From positions 1,116,001 through 1,180,000 of the forward strand of contig NZ_CP109479.1 of the NCBI RefSeq assembly GCF_036227485.1: a DNA stretch of 64,000 nucleotides, in the 5' to 3' direction. The stretch comes from Streptomyces sp. NBC_01451. GTDB taxonomy: Bacteria > Actinomycetota > Actinomycetes > Streptomycetales > Streptomycetaceae. The notes under the pieces are model-generated. The model had not been told where the DNA came from, did no database searches, and saw only the letters and a program-made list of their open reading frames with translations. The translations under genes and the position numbers were made by a program. Shown here in pieces: positions 56,588-64,000 of the stretch (the first letter of the stretch is position 1; every line of letters starts with the position of its first letter).

Positions 56588-57436
56588 ATGGCCGAGTCCC
56601 GCGAGTACGTCCTCACCGGCAGCAGGGGCACGATCGCCGTCCGCGAGTGGTCTCGCCCCACCCCCGACGGTTCCGAACGCCCGCTCGCCCCGCCCCGCTA
56701 CCTGGCCCTTCTCTCGCACGGGTACGGGGAACACGTGGGCCGCTACGAGGAACTCGCCGGTCTCCTCGTGGCCCACGGCGCGACCGTCCTCGGCCCCGAT
56801 CACCAGGGGCACGGCCGGTCGGCGGGCGAACGGGCGCTGATCGTGGATTTCGAGGACGTCGTCACGGACCTGCACACCGTCGCCGACCATGCCCGGGCGG
56901 CACACCCGGATGTGCCGGTCGTCCTGATCGGCCACTCCGCCGGCGGTCTGGTCGCGGCCCGCTTCGCACAGCGGTACGGCGCCGAGCTCGGCGCGCTCGT
57001 CCTGTCCGCGCCGGTGCTCGGCAGCTGGGATCTCCCGGGGCGGCTGCTCGCTCTCGACGAGATCCCCGATCGTCCCATCAGCCCGGCCGCGCTGTCCCGC
57101 GATCCCGCGGTCGGGGCGGCGTACACGGCGGACCCGCTGGTCTGGCACGGCCCGATGAAGCGACCCACGCTGGAGGCGTTCGTACGGACGCTGGAGACCG
57201 TGGCGAAGAGCGGTGATGTCGGACCGCTGCCGTTGCTGTGGCTGCACGGCGACGACGACCGGCTCGTCCCGCTCGCCGGGAGCCGCGTCGGCGTCGAGGA
57301 ACTGCGCGGCAGCGACTGGACCGAGCGGATCTTCCCAGGCGCCCGGCACGAGGTCTTCCTGGAGACGGACAGGGCGGCGGCCTTCGCCGAGCTGACCGCC
57401 TTCGTGGACCGGGTGCTCACGCCCCGAACCGTATGA
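56588..57436 (+). CDS. alpha/beta hydrolase, monoacylglycerol-lipase type
   Basis: A 282-residue serine hydrolase (Hydrolase_4/S33). The nucleophile elbow GHSAGG lies near residue 117. Downstream are the acid in HGDDDRLVPLAGS and the His in GARHEVFLE. YLALLSHGYGEHVGRYEELA is the typical start of the MGL group. The expected substrate is a lipid or lysophospholipid ester. GGAG lies close before the ATG. It is not near the NRPS, so it is a poor candidate for its missing thioesterase. Confidence 0.88.
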   Translation: MAESREYVLTGSRGTIAVREWSRPTPDGSERPLAPPRYLALLSHGYGEHVGRYEELAGLLVAHGATVLGPDHQGHGRSAGERALIVDFEDVVTDLHTVADHARAAHPDVPVVLIGHSAGGLVAARFAQRYGAELGALVLSAPVLGSWDLPGRLLALDEIPDRPISPAALSRDPAVGAAYTADPLVWHGPMKRPTLEAFVRTLETVAKSGDVGPLPLLWLHGDDDRLVPLAGSRVGVEELRGSDWTERIFPGARHEVFLETDRAAAFAELTAFVDRVLTPRTV

Positions 57437-57569
57437 CCATCCTCCCCTCCGCCGGTTCCCTTCCCCTCCGCCTGTTCGCCTCTCCTCCGGCCGCTCGATC
57501 GCTGTCCGTCGCGTCCGCCGGCCGGTTCCGTCACGTTTCCGTCCCTCCGACCTGGGCACCCGCGTTTCC

Positions 57570-57811
57570 ATGGAGTGGTTGCGGCGGGCAGCCCGCACGG
57601 GAGAGGACCCCGAACTGTTCTTCCCCGTGGGCACACAAGGACCGGCGGTGCGGGACATCGCCGTCGCACGGCGTGTGCGCGCCCACTGCCCGGTGACCCC
57701 GCGGTGCCCGGACCGGGCGCTGCGCAGTGGTCGGTCCGGGCACCGCGGGGCGGCATCCGCGAAGAGGAACGCGCCGCACTGCTCCGTACCGCGAGAGAAC
57801 GGGTCCGGTAG
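57570..57811 (+). pseudogene. decayed WhiB-like (Wbl) gene
   Basis: The frame from ATG 57570 reads as a Wbl protein (EDPELFFPVGTQGP, then AHCPVTPRCPDRALRSG). Two of the four iron-sulfur cysteines are arginine (CGC): AAR where AAC is expected, and VRAHC where VCxxC is expected. After RALRSG the Wbl C-terminus continues only in another frame as GGIREEERAALLRTARERVR with a stop at 57811, so a frameshift lies at about 57720-57740. No ribosome site precedes the ATG. Intact Wbl proteins are iron-sulfur regulators; this copy should be non-functional unless the shift is a sequencing error. Confidence 0.7.
57697..57750. repeat. perfect 19-bp inverted repeat inside the Wbl pseudogene
   Basis: CCCCGCGGTGCCCGGACCG (57697-57715) is exactly complementary to 57732-57750, with a 16-nt loop. 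The right arm replaces the sequence that should encode the conserved Wbl G-x-W-G-G turn and coincides with the frameshift. It could also act as a terminator ahead of dps. Confidence 0.85.
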
Positions 57812-57847
57812 CGAGAATCCGGGCCGCGAAACGAGGAGGAGCAACCC

Positions 57848-58330
57848 ATGACCGTTGTGAAGAGCAGCCTGCCCGAGCCGGAGCGCCGGATCACCGGCGA
57901 AGCCCTGCAGGCGACCCTGGTGGACCTGCTGGCACTGTCGCTGATCGGGAAGCAGGCCCACTGGAACATCGTGGGGCCCCGGTTCCGTTCGATCCATCTG
58001 CACCTCGACGAGGTGGTGACGGCGGCCCGCGCGTTCTCCGACACGGTCGCGGAGCGCGCGGCGGCGCTCGGCGTTTCGCCGGACGGCCGCCCGGAGACGG
58101 TCGCCTCCGCCTCCGTGTTCCAGGCCCCGAAGGACGGCTGGATCCAGGACACGGAGGTCGTCCAGCTCCTCGTCGAGGCACTGGCCACGGCGATCGAGCG
58201 TCTGCGCGAGCGCATCGGCGCGACGGAGGAAGCCGATCCGGTGACCCAGGATCTGCTGATCGGCATCACGGCCGAACTCGAGAAGCAGCGCTGGATGTTC
58301 GAGGCGGAGAACGCGACCCGGGGCGCCTGA
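57848..58330 (+). CDS. Dps-type ferritin-like protein
   Basis: A 160-residue protein of the Dps family: QAHWNIVGPRFRSIHLHLDE carries the interfacial ferroxidase His and Asp/Glu ligands, and helix 4 (ITAELEKQRWMFEAENA) is typical. Dps dodecamers bind DNA and oxidise iron with peroxide in stationary phase or stress. Strong ribosome site AGGAGGAG. No iron box is evident, so it seems independent of the siderophore regulon. Confidence 0.93.
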   Translation: MTVVKSSLPEPERRITGEALQATLVDLLALSLIGKQAHWNIVGPRFRSIHLHLDEVVTAARAFSDTVAERAAALGVSPDGRPETVASASVFQAPKDGWIQDTEVVQLLVEALATAIERLRERIGATEEADPVTQDLLIGITAELEKQRWMFEAENATRGA

Positions 58331-58393
58331 CCCGATTCCCCTGGCTGTTCCCCTGCCTCCCTCTCCCTGCGCCTGCCTCCCTTCCCCCCCTCC

Positions 58394-59083
58394 TCACCCC
58401 AGCAGCCACCCGCCGTCCACGCTCAGGTCGATCGCGTTGACGGAGCGGTTGCTCAGCAGGAAGTCCACGGCGTCCACCACGTCGGCCATCGTGGCTAGCC
58501 GACCGGCGGGTGTACGGGCCCGGAGCCCGGCCAGTACCTCCGCCGGTCTGTCGCGCCAGTACGGGCTGTCGCCCACGACTCCCGGGTGCACGGCGTTGAC
58601 CCGGATCGGCGCCAGCTCGACGGCGAGGGTACGGACGAGGCCGGTCACGCCGGCGTTGACGGTCGCCACCGTCGTCGCGCCCGGATAGGGCCGTTCCTTG
58701 GCCTGGCCGCCGAACAGCACAATGGCACTGGCGTCGTGGAGTCGCGGGCGCAGGGTGTGCACGACCTCGGTGTAGCCGACGAGCTTGAGGGTGACGAGGT
58801 GGAGGGCCGTGTCGATGTCGTACTCGGTGACCCGGTTCTCGTCGCGCGAGACGCCCGCGAGGACGAGATGGTCGACCCTCTCCACGTCGGCGAGCGCAGT
58901 GGCGATGTCATGGGGCCGCGCGAGGTCGAGGGCCAGGCCCCGGGCACCGATCTCCTTGGCCACCGCGTCGGCCCTCCACGCCTCGCGGCCGGTGAGCACG
59001 ACGTCGTCGCCACGTTCGGCGCGGGTGCGGGCGAACTCGCGGCCGATTCCGGACGTACCGCCGACAACGACCACCCTGCTCAT
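58394..59083 (-). CDS. short-chain dehydrogenase/reductase
   Basis: A 229-residue Rossmann enzyme. The nucleotide site is GGTSGIG near residue 8. The catalytic Ser/Tyr region is atypical: instead of YxxxK, KERPYPGATTVATVNAG has a YP-GA-T pattern with no evident Lys four residues after Tyr, so activity is uncertain or follows the atypical SDR mode. It ends SVNAIDLSVDGGWL, as is usual for the family. Its start overlaps the cupin stop (ATGA), placing it last in the catabolic operon. Confidence 0.82.
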   Translation of the reverse strand: MSRVVVVGGTSGIGREFARTRAERGDDVVLTGREAWRADAVAKEIGARGLALDLARPHDIATALADVERVDHLVLAGVSRDENRVTEYDIDTALHLVTLKLVGYTEVVHTLRPRLHDASAIVLFGGQAKERPYPGATTVATVNAGVTGLVRTLAVELAPIRVNAVHPGVVGDSPYWRDRPAEVLAGLRARTPAGRLATMADVVDAVDFLLSNRSVNAIDLSVDGGWLLG

Positions 59084-60021
59084 GCCCGGTCCTCCCCGGC
59101 CTTCGCGTCCTTGACGTCCTTGGTGTCCTTCGTATTGCCCAGTACGTCCCCGAGGTGATCCCAGTCCCGGGTGAACCGGTAGGAGTGGCGGGACGGTGGC
59201 TGCGGAGCCTGTGTCTCCAGCCAACGCACGGGGCCGTCACCGGCGTTGGTGAAGCCGTGCACGCAACCGGCGCCCGCCCAGGCGGCGTCGCCGGGGCCGA
59301 GCCGGTGGCGTTCGCCGTCGAAGGTGGCGTCGACCAGCCCTTCGAGGATCAGGTAGGTCTCCTCGAAGGGGTGATCGTGTGTTCCGGCCACACCGTCGGG
59401 CGCGTACCGCACCATGAACATCGTCGAGGCGACGGCACCCAGGTCGCTGTCGACCATCATCTTCACGGTGATCCCGCTGTAGACGAGCAGCGCGGTTCGC
59501 ATGCTCGCGGACACGGCCAGGAGGTCCTGGGACTGCTTGCCGGCGTCCATCTGGGCGGCCTCGAAGTGGCCGAACGACCGGGTGCGCGGGTCGCGTACGT
59601 CGATCCGGACGGGCTCGCGCTCCGGCAGCGCGGGCACGGACCAGGTGTCGTACCCGTAGCGGGCGCGCGGCACGGGCGCGAGCATGTCGGCCCAACGGGC
59701 ACCCGCCCCGGCGGAGTCGAGGGCGCCCGCGCCGCGCCAGGCGTGCGGCACGCCGGTCGGGAGGAGGCCGTAGTCGCCCTCTTCCAGGAGGTACGAGCCC
59801 TCGGGCACGTCGAGGATCACGCTGCCGTCGAGCACATGGAAGCTCTCCTCGTACGAGTGCACATGGGCGCCCACGGCCCCGTCCGGCCGCAACTCGCAGA
59901 CCCCGAAGCCGGTGTGTACGCTCCCGTCCTCCTCTCCGATCACCGGGCGGCGCCGGAACCCGCCGCTGCCGTAAGGGAGTTGCGGCGCGTCCGTCGCGCG
60001 CCGCACCACGAAGTCCGTCAT
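59080..60021 (-). CDS. bicupin protein (ureidoglycine-aminohydrolase-like)
   Basis: A 313-residue protein with two cupin domains: HVHSYEESFHVLDGS near residues 53-67, and THDHPFEETYLILEG near residues 215-230, the latter with an intact His/His/Glu metal set. Length and double-cupin order resemble (S)-ureidoglycine aminohydrolase. A charged tail NTKDTKDVKDAK derives from 9-bp DNA repeats. Start and stop overlap both neighbours. It could be a lyase, aminohydrolase or isomerase acting on the product of the upstream amidohydrolase. Confidence 0.8.
   Translation of the reverse strand: MTDFVVRRATDAPQLPYGSGGFRRRPVIGEEDGSVHTGFGVCELRPDGAVGAHVHSYEESFHVLDGSVILDVPEGSYLLEEGDYGLLPTGVPHAWRGAGALDSAGAGARWADMLAPVPRARYGYDTWSVPALPEREPVRIDVRDPRTRSFGHFEAAQMDAGKQSQDLLAVSASMRTALLVYSGITVKMMVDSDLGAVASTMFMVRYAPDGVAGTHDHPFEETYLILEGLVDATFDGERHRLGPGDAAWAGAGCVHGFTNAGDGPVRWLETQAPQPPSRHSYRFTRDWDHLGDVLGNTKDTKDVKDAKAGEDRA
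59107..59133 (-). repeat. 9-bp tandem repeat in the cupin tail
   Basis: On the plus strand GTCCTTGAC, GTCCTTGGT and GTCCTTCGT follow each other, encoding a TKD/VKD-type tail in the bicupin protein. Probably slippage. Confidence 0.7.
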
Positions 60022-61379
60022 CCCTCGCGCCTCGCCGCCTGCTCCGCCTTCGCCGCCAGCAGCCGGTCACGGGACTCCTCGACGAGCCGCCGGGCCCGCC
60101 CGGTGTCGGCGACCAGCTTCCCGTCGCGCTTGACCACGGTGCCGTCGACGACGACCGTCTCGACGTTGGAGACGTCCGCCGACAGGGTCACCGCGGCGGC
60201 GGCGTCGTGCACCGGCGCCATGTTGAGCGCCGTGGCGTCGAGTGCGACGACGTCGGCGCGTTTGCCGGGGGTGAGGGAGCCGGTGAGGTGTTCGAGGCCC
60301 GCGACATGGGCGCCGTTGACCGTCGCCAGCTCCAGCATCCGACGAGCCGTCAACATCGTTGCGGGGACCGGGACATCGGCCTCCCAGCAGGCCGCGTTCA
60401 CGCGGGCCCGCTCGGCTCCGAAGGCCGCGCGGATCTGGGTGAACATGTCGCCGGGAACGGTGGTGACGACGTCGATGCTGAGCGAGGGCCGCAGTCCGTG
60501 CTCGATCGCCTTCATCACGGGCGGCCAGCCGTGCCCCATCTGGGTCTCGACCTGCGGTGCGATCGACACCGTACCGCCGCTGTCGGCGACCATCCGCCAT
60601 TCCTCCTCGCTGAGGTGACAGCAGTGGATGTAGGTGGTGTCGGAGCCCAGCAGGCCCAGTTCGTGGAGCTGTTTCACCATGCCGAAGCGGCCCGCGAGCC
60701 GGCCCATGGCGACATGCACGGTGATCGGGATGTCCAGTTCGCGGGCGAGGTTCCACTCGGCGGTGACGACGTCGTTGGTGCAGAAGCCGGGGCCGCGGGT
60801 GGCCAGCGCCATCGTCAGCAGACCGCTGTCGGAGGCGAAGTACTTGGAGCGGATGCGCCGTACGTCGTCGCCCGGTATCGCGATCTTGCTGTCGAACCAG
60901 TAGTCGGAGAGGGAGGTGTTGGCGCTGCCGTAGGCGTACTGGGCGCGGATCCCGCTCTCCGCCAGGGCCCGTACGGCGGCGTCCGGGTGCTCGGGGGTGT
61001 TGTTGATGTGGGACCAGTCGACGAGGGTGGTGATGCCGGCGTTGAGGCATTCCAGCGCGCCCGCGAGATTGCCCGCGTACACGTCCTCGGGGGTGTAGAC
61101 GGGGGCGAAGGTGTCGAGGACGCCCACGAAGTAGTCGTCGAGCGTGGCGTCGGGGGCGCAGCCGCGGATGGGCGCCTCCCAGGTGTGGCGGTGGGTGTCG
61201 ACGAAGCCGGGGATCACTATGCGGCCCGCCATGTCGAGTACTTCGGCGTCCGCGCCGATCTCGCGCTCGACCGCCGTGATTCTCCCGTCCTCGATCAGGA
61301 CGTCGCCCCGGGGCAGTTCCCCGATGTCGGGGTCCATGGAGATCACATGGCCGGAGCGCAGAAGCAGTCGATCGGTCAT
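60018..61379 (-). CDS. amidohydrolase/deaminase (atrazine chlorohydrolase-8-oxoguanine deaminase type)
   Basis: A 453-residue metal-dependent amidohydrolase. Metal ligands are visible: FVDTHRHTWE (His63, His65), VHVAMGR, then IHCCHLSEEEW, and the late Asp in LSIDVVTTVPGDM. Order and length fit the TRZ/ATZ deaminase group (guanine, 8-oxoguanine, triazines, adenosine analogues). GGAGGAAGG precedes the ATG. It follows E1 beta by 41 nt and its stop overlaps the cupin start. Likely deaminates or opens a nitrogen heterocycle; substrate unknown. Confidence 0.88.
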   Translation of the reverse strand: MTDRLLLRSGHVISMDPDIGELPRGDVLIEDGRITAVEREIGADAEVLDMAGRIVIPGFVDTHRHTWEAPIRGCAPDATLDDYFVGVLDTFAPVYTPEDVYAGNLAGALECLNAGITTLVDWSHINNTPEHPDAAVRALAESGIRAQYAYGSANTSLSDYWFDSKIAIPGDDVRRIRSKYFASDSGLLTMALATRGPGFCTNDVVTAEWNLARELDIPITVHVAMGRLAGRFGMVKQLHELGLLGSDTTYIHCCHLSEEEWRMVADSGGTVSIAPQVETQMGHGWPPVMKAIEHGLRPSLSIDVVTTVPGDMFTQIRAAFGAERARVNAACWEADVPVPATMLTARRMLELATVNGAHVAGLEHLTGSLTPGKRADVVALDATALNMAPVHDAAAAVTLSADVSNVETVVVDGTVVKRDGKLVADTGRARRLVEESRDRLLAAKAEQAARREG

Positions 61380-61420
61380 CGCCCTTCCTCCCAGGGAAAG
61401 TCGGTACCTGATACGGAAAT

Positions 61421-62434
61421 TCAGTAGGCCGCGAGGTCACGCACGGCCGTCACGACCTTGTCCACGGTGGGGATGACCCGCTCCTCCAGCGCGTCGGCGA
61501 ACGGCAGGGGCACGCACTCCCCCGCCACCCGCCGCACCGGCGCGTCGAGCAGTCCGAACCCCTCGTCAGCGACGACGGACACGAGCGTCGCGCCCCATCC
61601 GCCCTGGTACGGGTTCTCCTCGACGATGGTAAGCCGCGAGGTCTTCTCCAGCGAGGCGAGAACGGTGCCGACGTCCAGCGGTACCAGGCAGCGCAGGTCG
61701 ACGACCTCCGCGTCGATGCCCTCCCTGGCCAGCCGTTCGGCGGCGGTGAGCGCGAGCGGGACCATCGAGGCGAGGGCCACGAGCGTGATGTCGGCGCCCT
61801 CGCGGACGACGGCCGCCTGCCCCAGCTCCACCACATGATCCGGCGGCGCGGGCGGACCCTTGCTCGCGAACAGCCCCTTGTGCTCGAAGAAGACCACCGG
61901 GTCGTCGCTGCGGATCGCGGCGGCCATCATGCCGATGACGTCGGCGGGTGTCGACGGTGCCGCGATCTTCAGCCCGGGCACGGTGAACGCCCAGTTCTCG
62001 GTGGCCTGCGAGTGCTGCGCCCCGAAGCCGAGCCCGCCGCCGTTCGCGGTGCGGACGACCAGCGGCACGGTGACCTGGCCACCCGTCATGTAGCGCACTT
62101 TCGGTATCTCGTTGGCGAGGTAGTCCCAGCAACAGGCCAGGAAGTCGGAGAACATGATCTCGGCGACCGGCCGCATCCCGGTCATGGCGGCGCCCATCGC
62201 GGCGCCCACGATGGCCTGTTCGGAGATGGGCGTGTCCCACACCCGCCCGGGCCCGAACTCCTTGAACAGCCCGGCGGTCGTCTTGAACACCCCGCCGGCC
62301 TCCCCGATGTCCTCCCCCAGGCACACGACCGCCGGATCGCGCCGCATCTCCCGCGCGATGCCCTCGGCGACGGCCTCGCGATAGGTGATCCGCCGTTGCT
62401 CAGAAGCCTCCTGAGGCACCATCAGGTCCGCCAT
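61421..62434 (-). CDS. 2-oxoacid/acetoin-type dehydrogenase E1 beta subunit
   Basis: A 337-residue transketolase-like pyrimidine-binding subunit. GEDIGEAGGVFKTTAGL carries the ThDP-activating Glu; the C-terminal transketolase domain includes SRLTIVEENPYQGGWGA. The ATG at 62434, behind GGAGGTG, overlaps the E1 alpha end by 13 nt. E1 beta pairs with E1 alpha in pyruvate, acetoin or branched-chain complexes. No E2 (lipoyl) or E3 gene is seen in the visible part of the operon. Confidence 0.9.
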   Translation of the reverse strand: MADLMVPQEASEQRRITYREAVAEGIAREMRRDPAVVCLGEDIGEAGGVFKTTAGLFKEFGPGRVWDTPISEQAIVGAAMGAAMTGMRPVAEIMFSDFLACCWDYLANEIPKVRYMTGGQVTVPLVVRTANGGGLGFGAQHSQATENWAFTVPGLKIAAPSTPADVIGMMAAAIRSDDPVVFFEHKGLFASKGPPAPPDHVVELGQAAVVREGADITLVALASMVPLALTAAERLAREGIDAEVVDLRCLVPLDVGTVLASLEKTSRLTIVEENPYQGGWGATLVSVVADEGFGLLDAPVRRVAGECVPLPFADALEERVIPTVDKVVTAVRDLAAY

Positions 62435-63411
62435 GCCGCACCTCCGTCCGCCCACACTTCGGTCAGCGCCTCGGCCGGATCGGGCGCGGGAGCCGCCTTC
62501 GCGGCCTCGACTGCCGCCCGTACCACCTCAGTTGCCCGTTCGTCGGCCGCGGTGACCGCCTCCGCCGGCACGCCCAGTACGTGGAGCCGGCCTCGCGCGA
62601 GGTCCAACGGGTCGTGCTTGAGCCAGCGCTCGACCTCCTCGGCGGGCCGGTAGGTGGCCGGGTCGGCGCGGCTGTGCCCGTAGTGCCGGTAGGTCTCGGC
62701 CTCCAGGACGGCGGGACCGTCCCCGGCCCGGGCCCGCCGTGCGAGCCGCTGCACGGCCTCCTGAACCAGCACCACGTCGTTGCCGTCGACGACCTCGCCC
62801 GGAATGCCGTACGCCGGGGCCCGGTCGGCGGCCGGCCGGGGCACCGCGGTGACGTCCGCGATCGCCGTGTACTCCATGTAGAGGTTGTTCTCGCAGACGA
62901 ACAGCACGGGCAGTCTCCATACGGCGGCCAGGTTGAGCGCCTCGTGGAAGGCGCCGATGTTGGTCGCGCCGTCACCGAAGAAGGCCACCGCGAGCTGGTC
63001 GGTGCCTCGCAGCCGGGCGGACCAGGCGGCACCGACGGCCATGGGGAGGTGGGCGCCGACGATGGCGTACGAGCCGAGCATGCCGGCGGACGCCTTGGTG
63101 AGGTGCATGGAGCCGCCCTTGGCCTTGCAGAGCCCGGTGGCGCGGCTCATCAGCTCGGCGAGGCACTCCTCGGGGGTGGCGCCGCGCGCGAGGGCGTGGT
63201 GATGGCCCCGGTAGGTGGCGAAGACGTAGTCGTCGTCGCGCAGCGCGGCACTCGCGCCGACGGCGATCGCCTCGTGACCGGCGGCGAGGTGGGTGGTGCC
63301 CTTGACCAGCCCGGACAGGAACAGGTCGTGCGCGGCCTTCTCCGTACGACGGATGACTGCCATCTGCCCGTACAGGGTGAGGAGTTCCTCACCGGTGACC
63401 GTGGTGGCCAT
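62422..63411 (-). CDS. 2-oxoacid/acetoin-type dehydrogenase E1 alpha subunit
   Basis: A 329-residue ThDP-binding subunit. FFGDGATNIGAFHEALN (near residue 144) begins the GDG-N motif, which ends in ENNLYMEYT. KGGSMHLT and the phosphorylation-loop-like GHSRADPATYR are also family marks. Length is closer to acetoin dehydrogenase alpha than to pyruvate dehydrogenase. The ATG shares one base with the M24 peptidase stop (TGATG). Confidence 0.9.
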   Translation of the reverse strand: MATTVTGEELLTLYGQMAVIRRTEKAAHDLFLSGLVKGTTHLAAGHEAIAVGASAALRDDDYVFATYRGHHHALARGATPEECLAELMSRATGLCKAKGGSMHLTKASAGMLGSYAIVGAHLPMAVGAAWSARLRGTDQLAVAFFGDGATNIGAFHEALNLAAVWRLPVLFVCENNLYMEYTAIADVTAVPRPAADRAPAYGIPGEVVDGNDVVLVQEAVQRLARRARAGDGPAVLEAETYRHYGHSRADPATYRPAEEVERWLKHDPLDLARGRLHVLGVPAEAVTAADERATEVVRAAVEAAKAAPAPDPAEALTEVWADGGAAWRT

Positions 63412-64000
63412 CAACCGCTCCCGTTCCTCGGGGTGTTGAGGTGGGACTGGGCCTCGCGCCGGGTGTCGAGCTCGCCGCCGACCGTCCAGTACTTGCGGCC
63501 CGCCACCAGGAGTTCCTCGGCCGGGAACTTGGTGATGACCTCGCAGCCGTCGGCGGTGACGACGATCTCTTCCTCGATGCGTGCCGCCGTCCAGCCGTCG
63601 GCGGCCGGCCAGTAGGTCTCCAGGGCGAACACCATGCCCTCTTCGAGGACTTCGGGATGGTCGAGCGAGACGAGGCGGCTGAAGATGGGCTTCTCCCAGA
63701 TCGACAGACCGACCCCGTGGCCGTACTGGAGCGCGAAAGCGGCCGTCTCGTCCGGGAAGCCGAACTCCGCGGCGCGCGGCCACACCTGGACGATGTCGGC
63801 GGTGGTCGCGCCCGGCCGGACCAGGGCGATGGCCTCGTCCATGTACTCCCGGCAGCGGACGTACGCGTCGCGCTGGGCACCGGAGGCGCTGCCGACGGCG
63901 AAGGTGCGGTAGTAGCAGGTGCGGTAGCCGAGGTGGCTGTGCAGGATGTCGAAGAAGGCGGGGTCGCCCGGGCGGATCAGGCGGTCGCTGAAGACATGCG
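63411..64000 (-). CDS. M24-family metallopeptidase/creatinase-like protein (5' end outside window)
   Basis: The last about 196 residues are visible and open to the window edge. The pita-bread fold is recognisable: an early FFDILHSHLGYRTCYYRTF, then LQYGHGVGLSIWEKP with the metal/active-site His, LEEGMVFALET with a metal Glu, and IEEEIVVT with the final Glu. Aminopeptidase P, creatinase and ectoine hydrolase share this fold. Coupled to E1 alpha. The window edge hides the N-terminal domain needed for a finer call. Confidence 0.85.
   Translation of the reverse strand, partial: HVFSDRLIRPGDPAFFDILHSHLGYRTCYYRTFAVGSASGAQRDAYVRCREYMDEAIALVRPGATTADIVQVWPRAAEFGFPDETAAFALQYGHGVGLSIWEKPIFSRLVSLDHPEVLEEGMVFALETYWPAADGWTAARIEEEIVVTADGCEVITKFPAEELLVAGRKYWTVGGELDTRREAQSHLNTPRNGSG

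Noticed and set aside
56588..57436. Alpha/beta hydrolase as the missing thioesterase of the NRPS
   Set aside because: It lies more than 24 kb beyond the upstream (right-hand) end of the NRPS gene, has no iron box and reads as a monoacylglycerol-lipase type enzyme.
57534..57558. Stress-sigma-like promoter (GTTTCC...GGGCAC) ahead of dps
   Set aside because: Spacing is 13 nt, the -10 is imperfect and it lies nearly 300 nt upstream inside the region of the Wbl relic.

Overview
The window is high-GC DNA (about 70 % G+C by impression) with GTG/TTG starts, ATGA/GTGA/TGATG stop-start overlaps, DmdR/IdeR-type iron boxes, a WhiB-like relic and a tRNA-Pro with no encoded CCA. All of this fits a Streptomyces chromosome. 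All functions below are inferred by reading sequence; no database search was run.

Layout. (1) 1-8085: a myo-inositol-type utilisation locus. A leftward ribose-type ABC importer (lipoprotein, permease, ATPase cut by the window edge) diverges from rightward iolC, a Cgl0159-like aldolase, iolB, iolD and a GntR/UTRA regulator. The divergent promoter region is nearly symmetric and carries a candidate operator. A 27-bp, four-copy tandem repeat links the aldolase gene to iolB and could be read as a 34-residue peptide gene. (2) 8161-44100: a tris-hydroxamate siderophore locus. A 7295-residue, six-module NRPS runs leftward, followed by mbtH, a YtcJ-type amidohydrolase and a small unknown protein. Diverging from it are two FecCD permeases, an ATPase and a GNAT. 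Next come an N5-hydroxyornithine formyltransferase (leftward) and an ornithine N5-monooxygenase (rightward), sharing an iron box, then a heterodimeric ABC exporter and a siderophore-binding lipoprotein. Four iron boxes control these units. Specificity-code reading gives X1(N-Me)-Ser-(N-Me)Orn-Ser-Ser-X6(epimerised). I infer an albachelin/scabichelin-like hexapeptide: formyl-hydroxyornithine and hydroxyornithine supply the hydroxamates, and release without a thioesterase could occur by lactamisation of the last hydroxyornithine. (3) 44118-51118: two divergent secreted GH43 enzymes, an arabinanase with a ricin-type lectin domain and a 1738-residue enzyme with two GH43 domains, separated by a control region with repeated TTGTTCGAAA sites. 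(4) 51157-58330: terminators, tRNA-Pro(GGG), a DUF309 protein, CobF, a DHA2 MFS pump, a zinc-ribbon protein, a TauE/SafE exporter, an alpha/beta hydrolase, a decayed whiB-like gene containing a perfect 19-bp palindrome, and Dps. (5) 58394-64000: a tightly coupled leftward catabolic operon (M24 peptidase, E1 alpha, E1 beta, amidohydrolase, bicupin, SDR) of unknown substrate.

How the genes work together. In the siderophore locus, ornithine is N5-hydroxylated by the monooxygenase and partly formylated. The NRPS with its MbtH partner assembles and N-methylates the peptide. The paired ABC proteins probably export it, and the lipoprotein, FecCD pair and ATPase re-import the ferric complex, all under iron repression. 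The most unusual observations are the coding-compatible 27-bp repeat before iolB, the TE-less NRPS ending in an epimerase, nearly identical DNA tracts flanking a divergent core in two serine modules, the asymmetric loss of ATPase motifs in the exporter pair, and the palindrome inside the whiB-like pseudogene.
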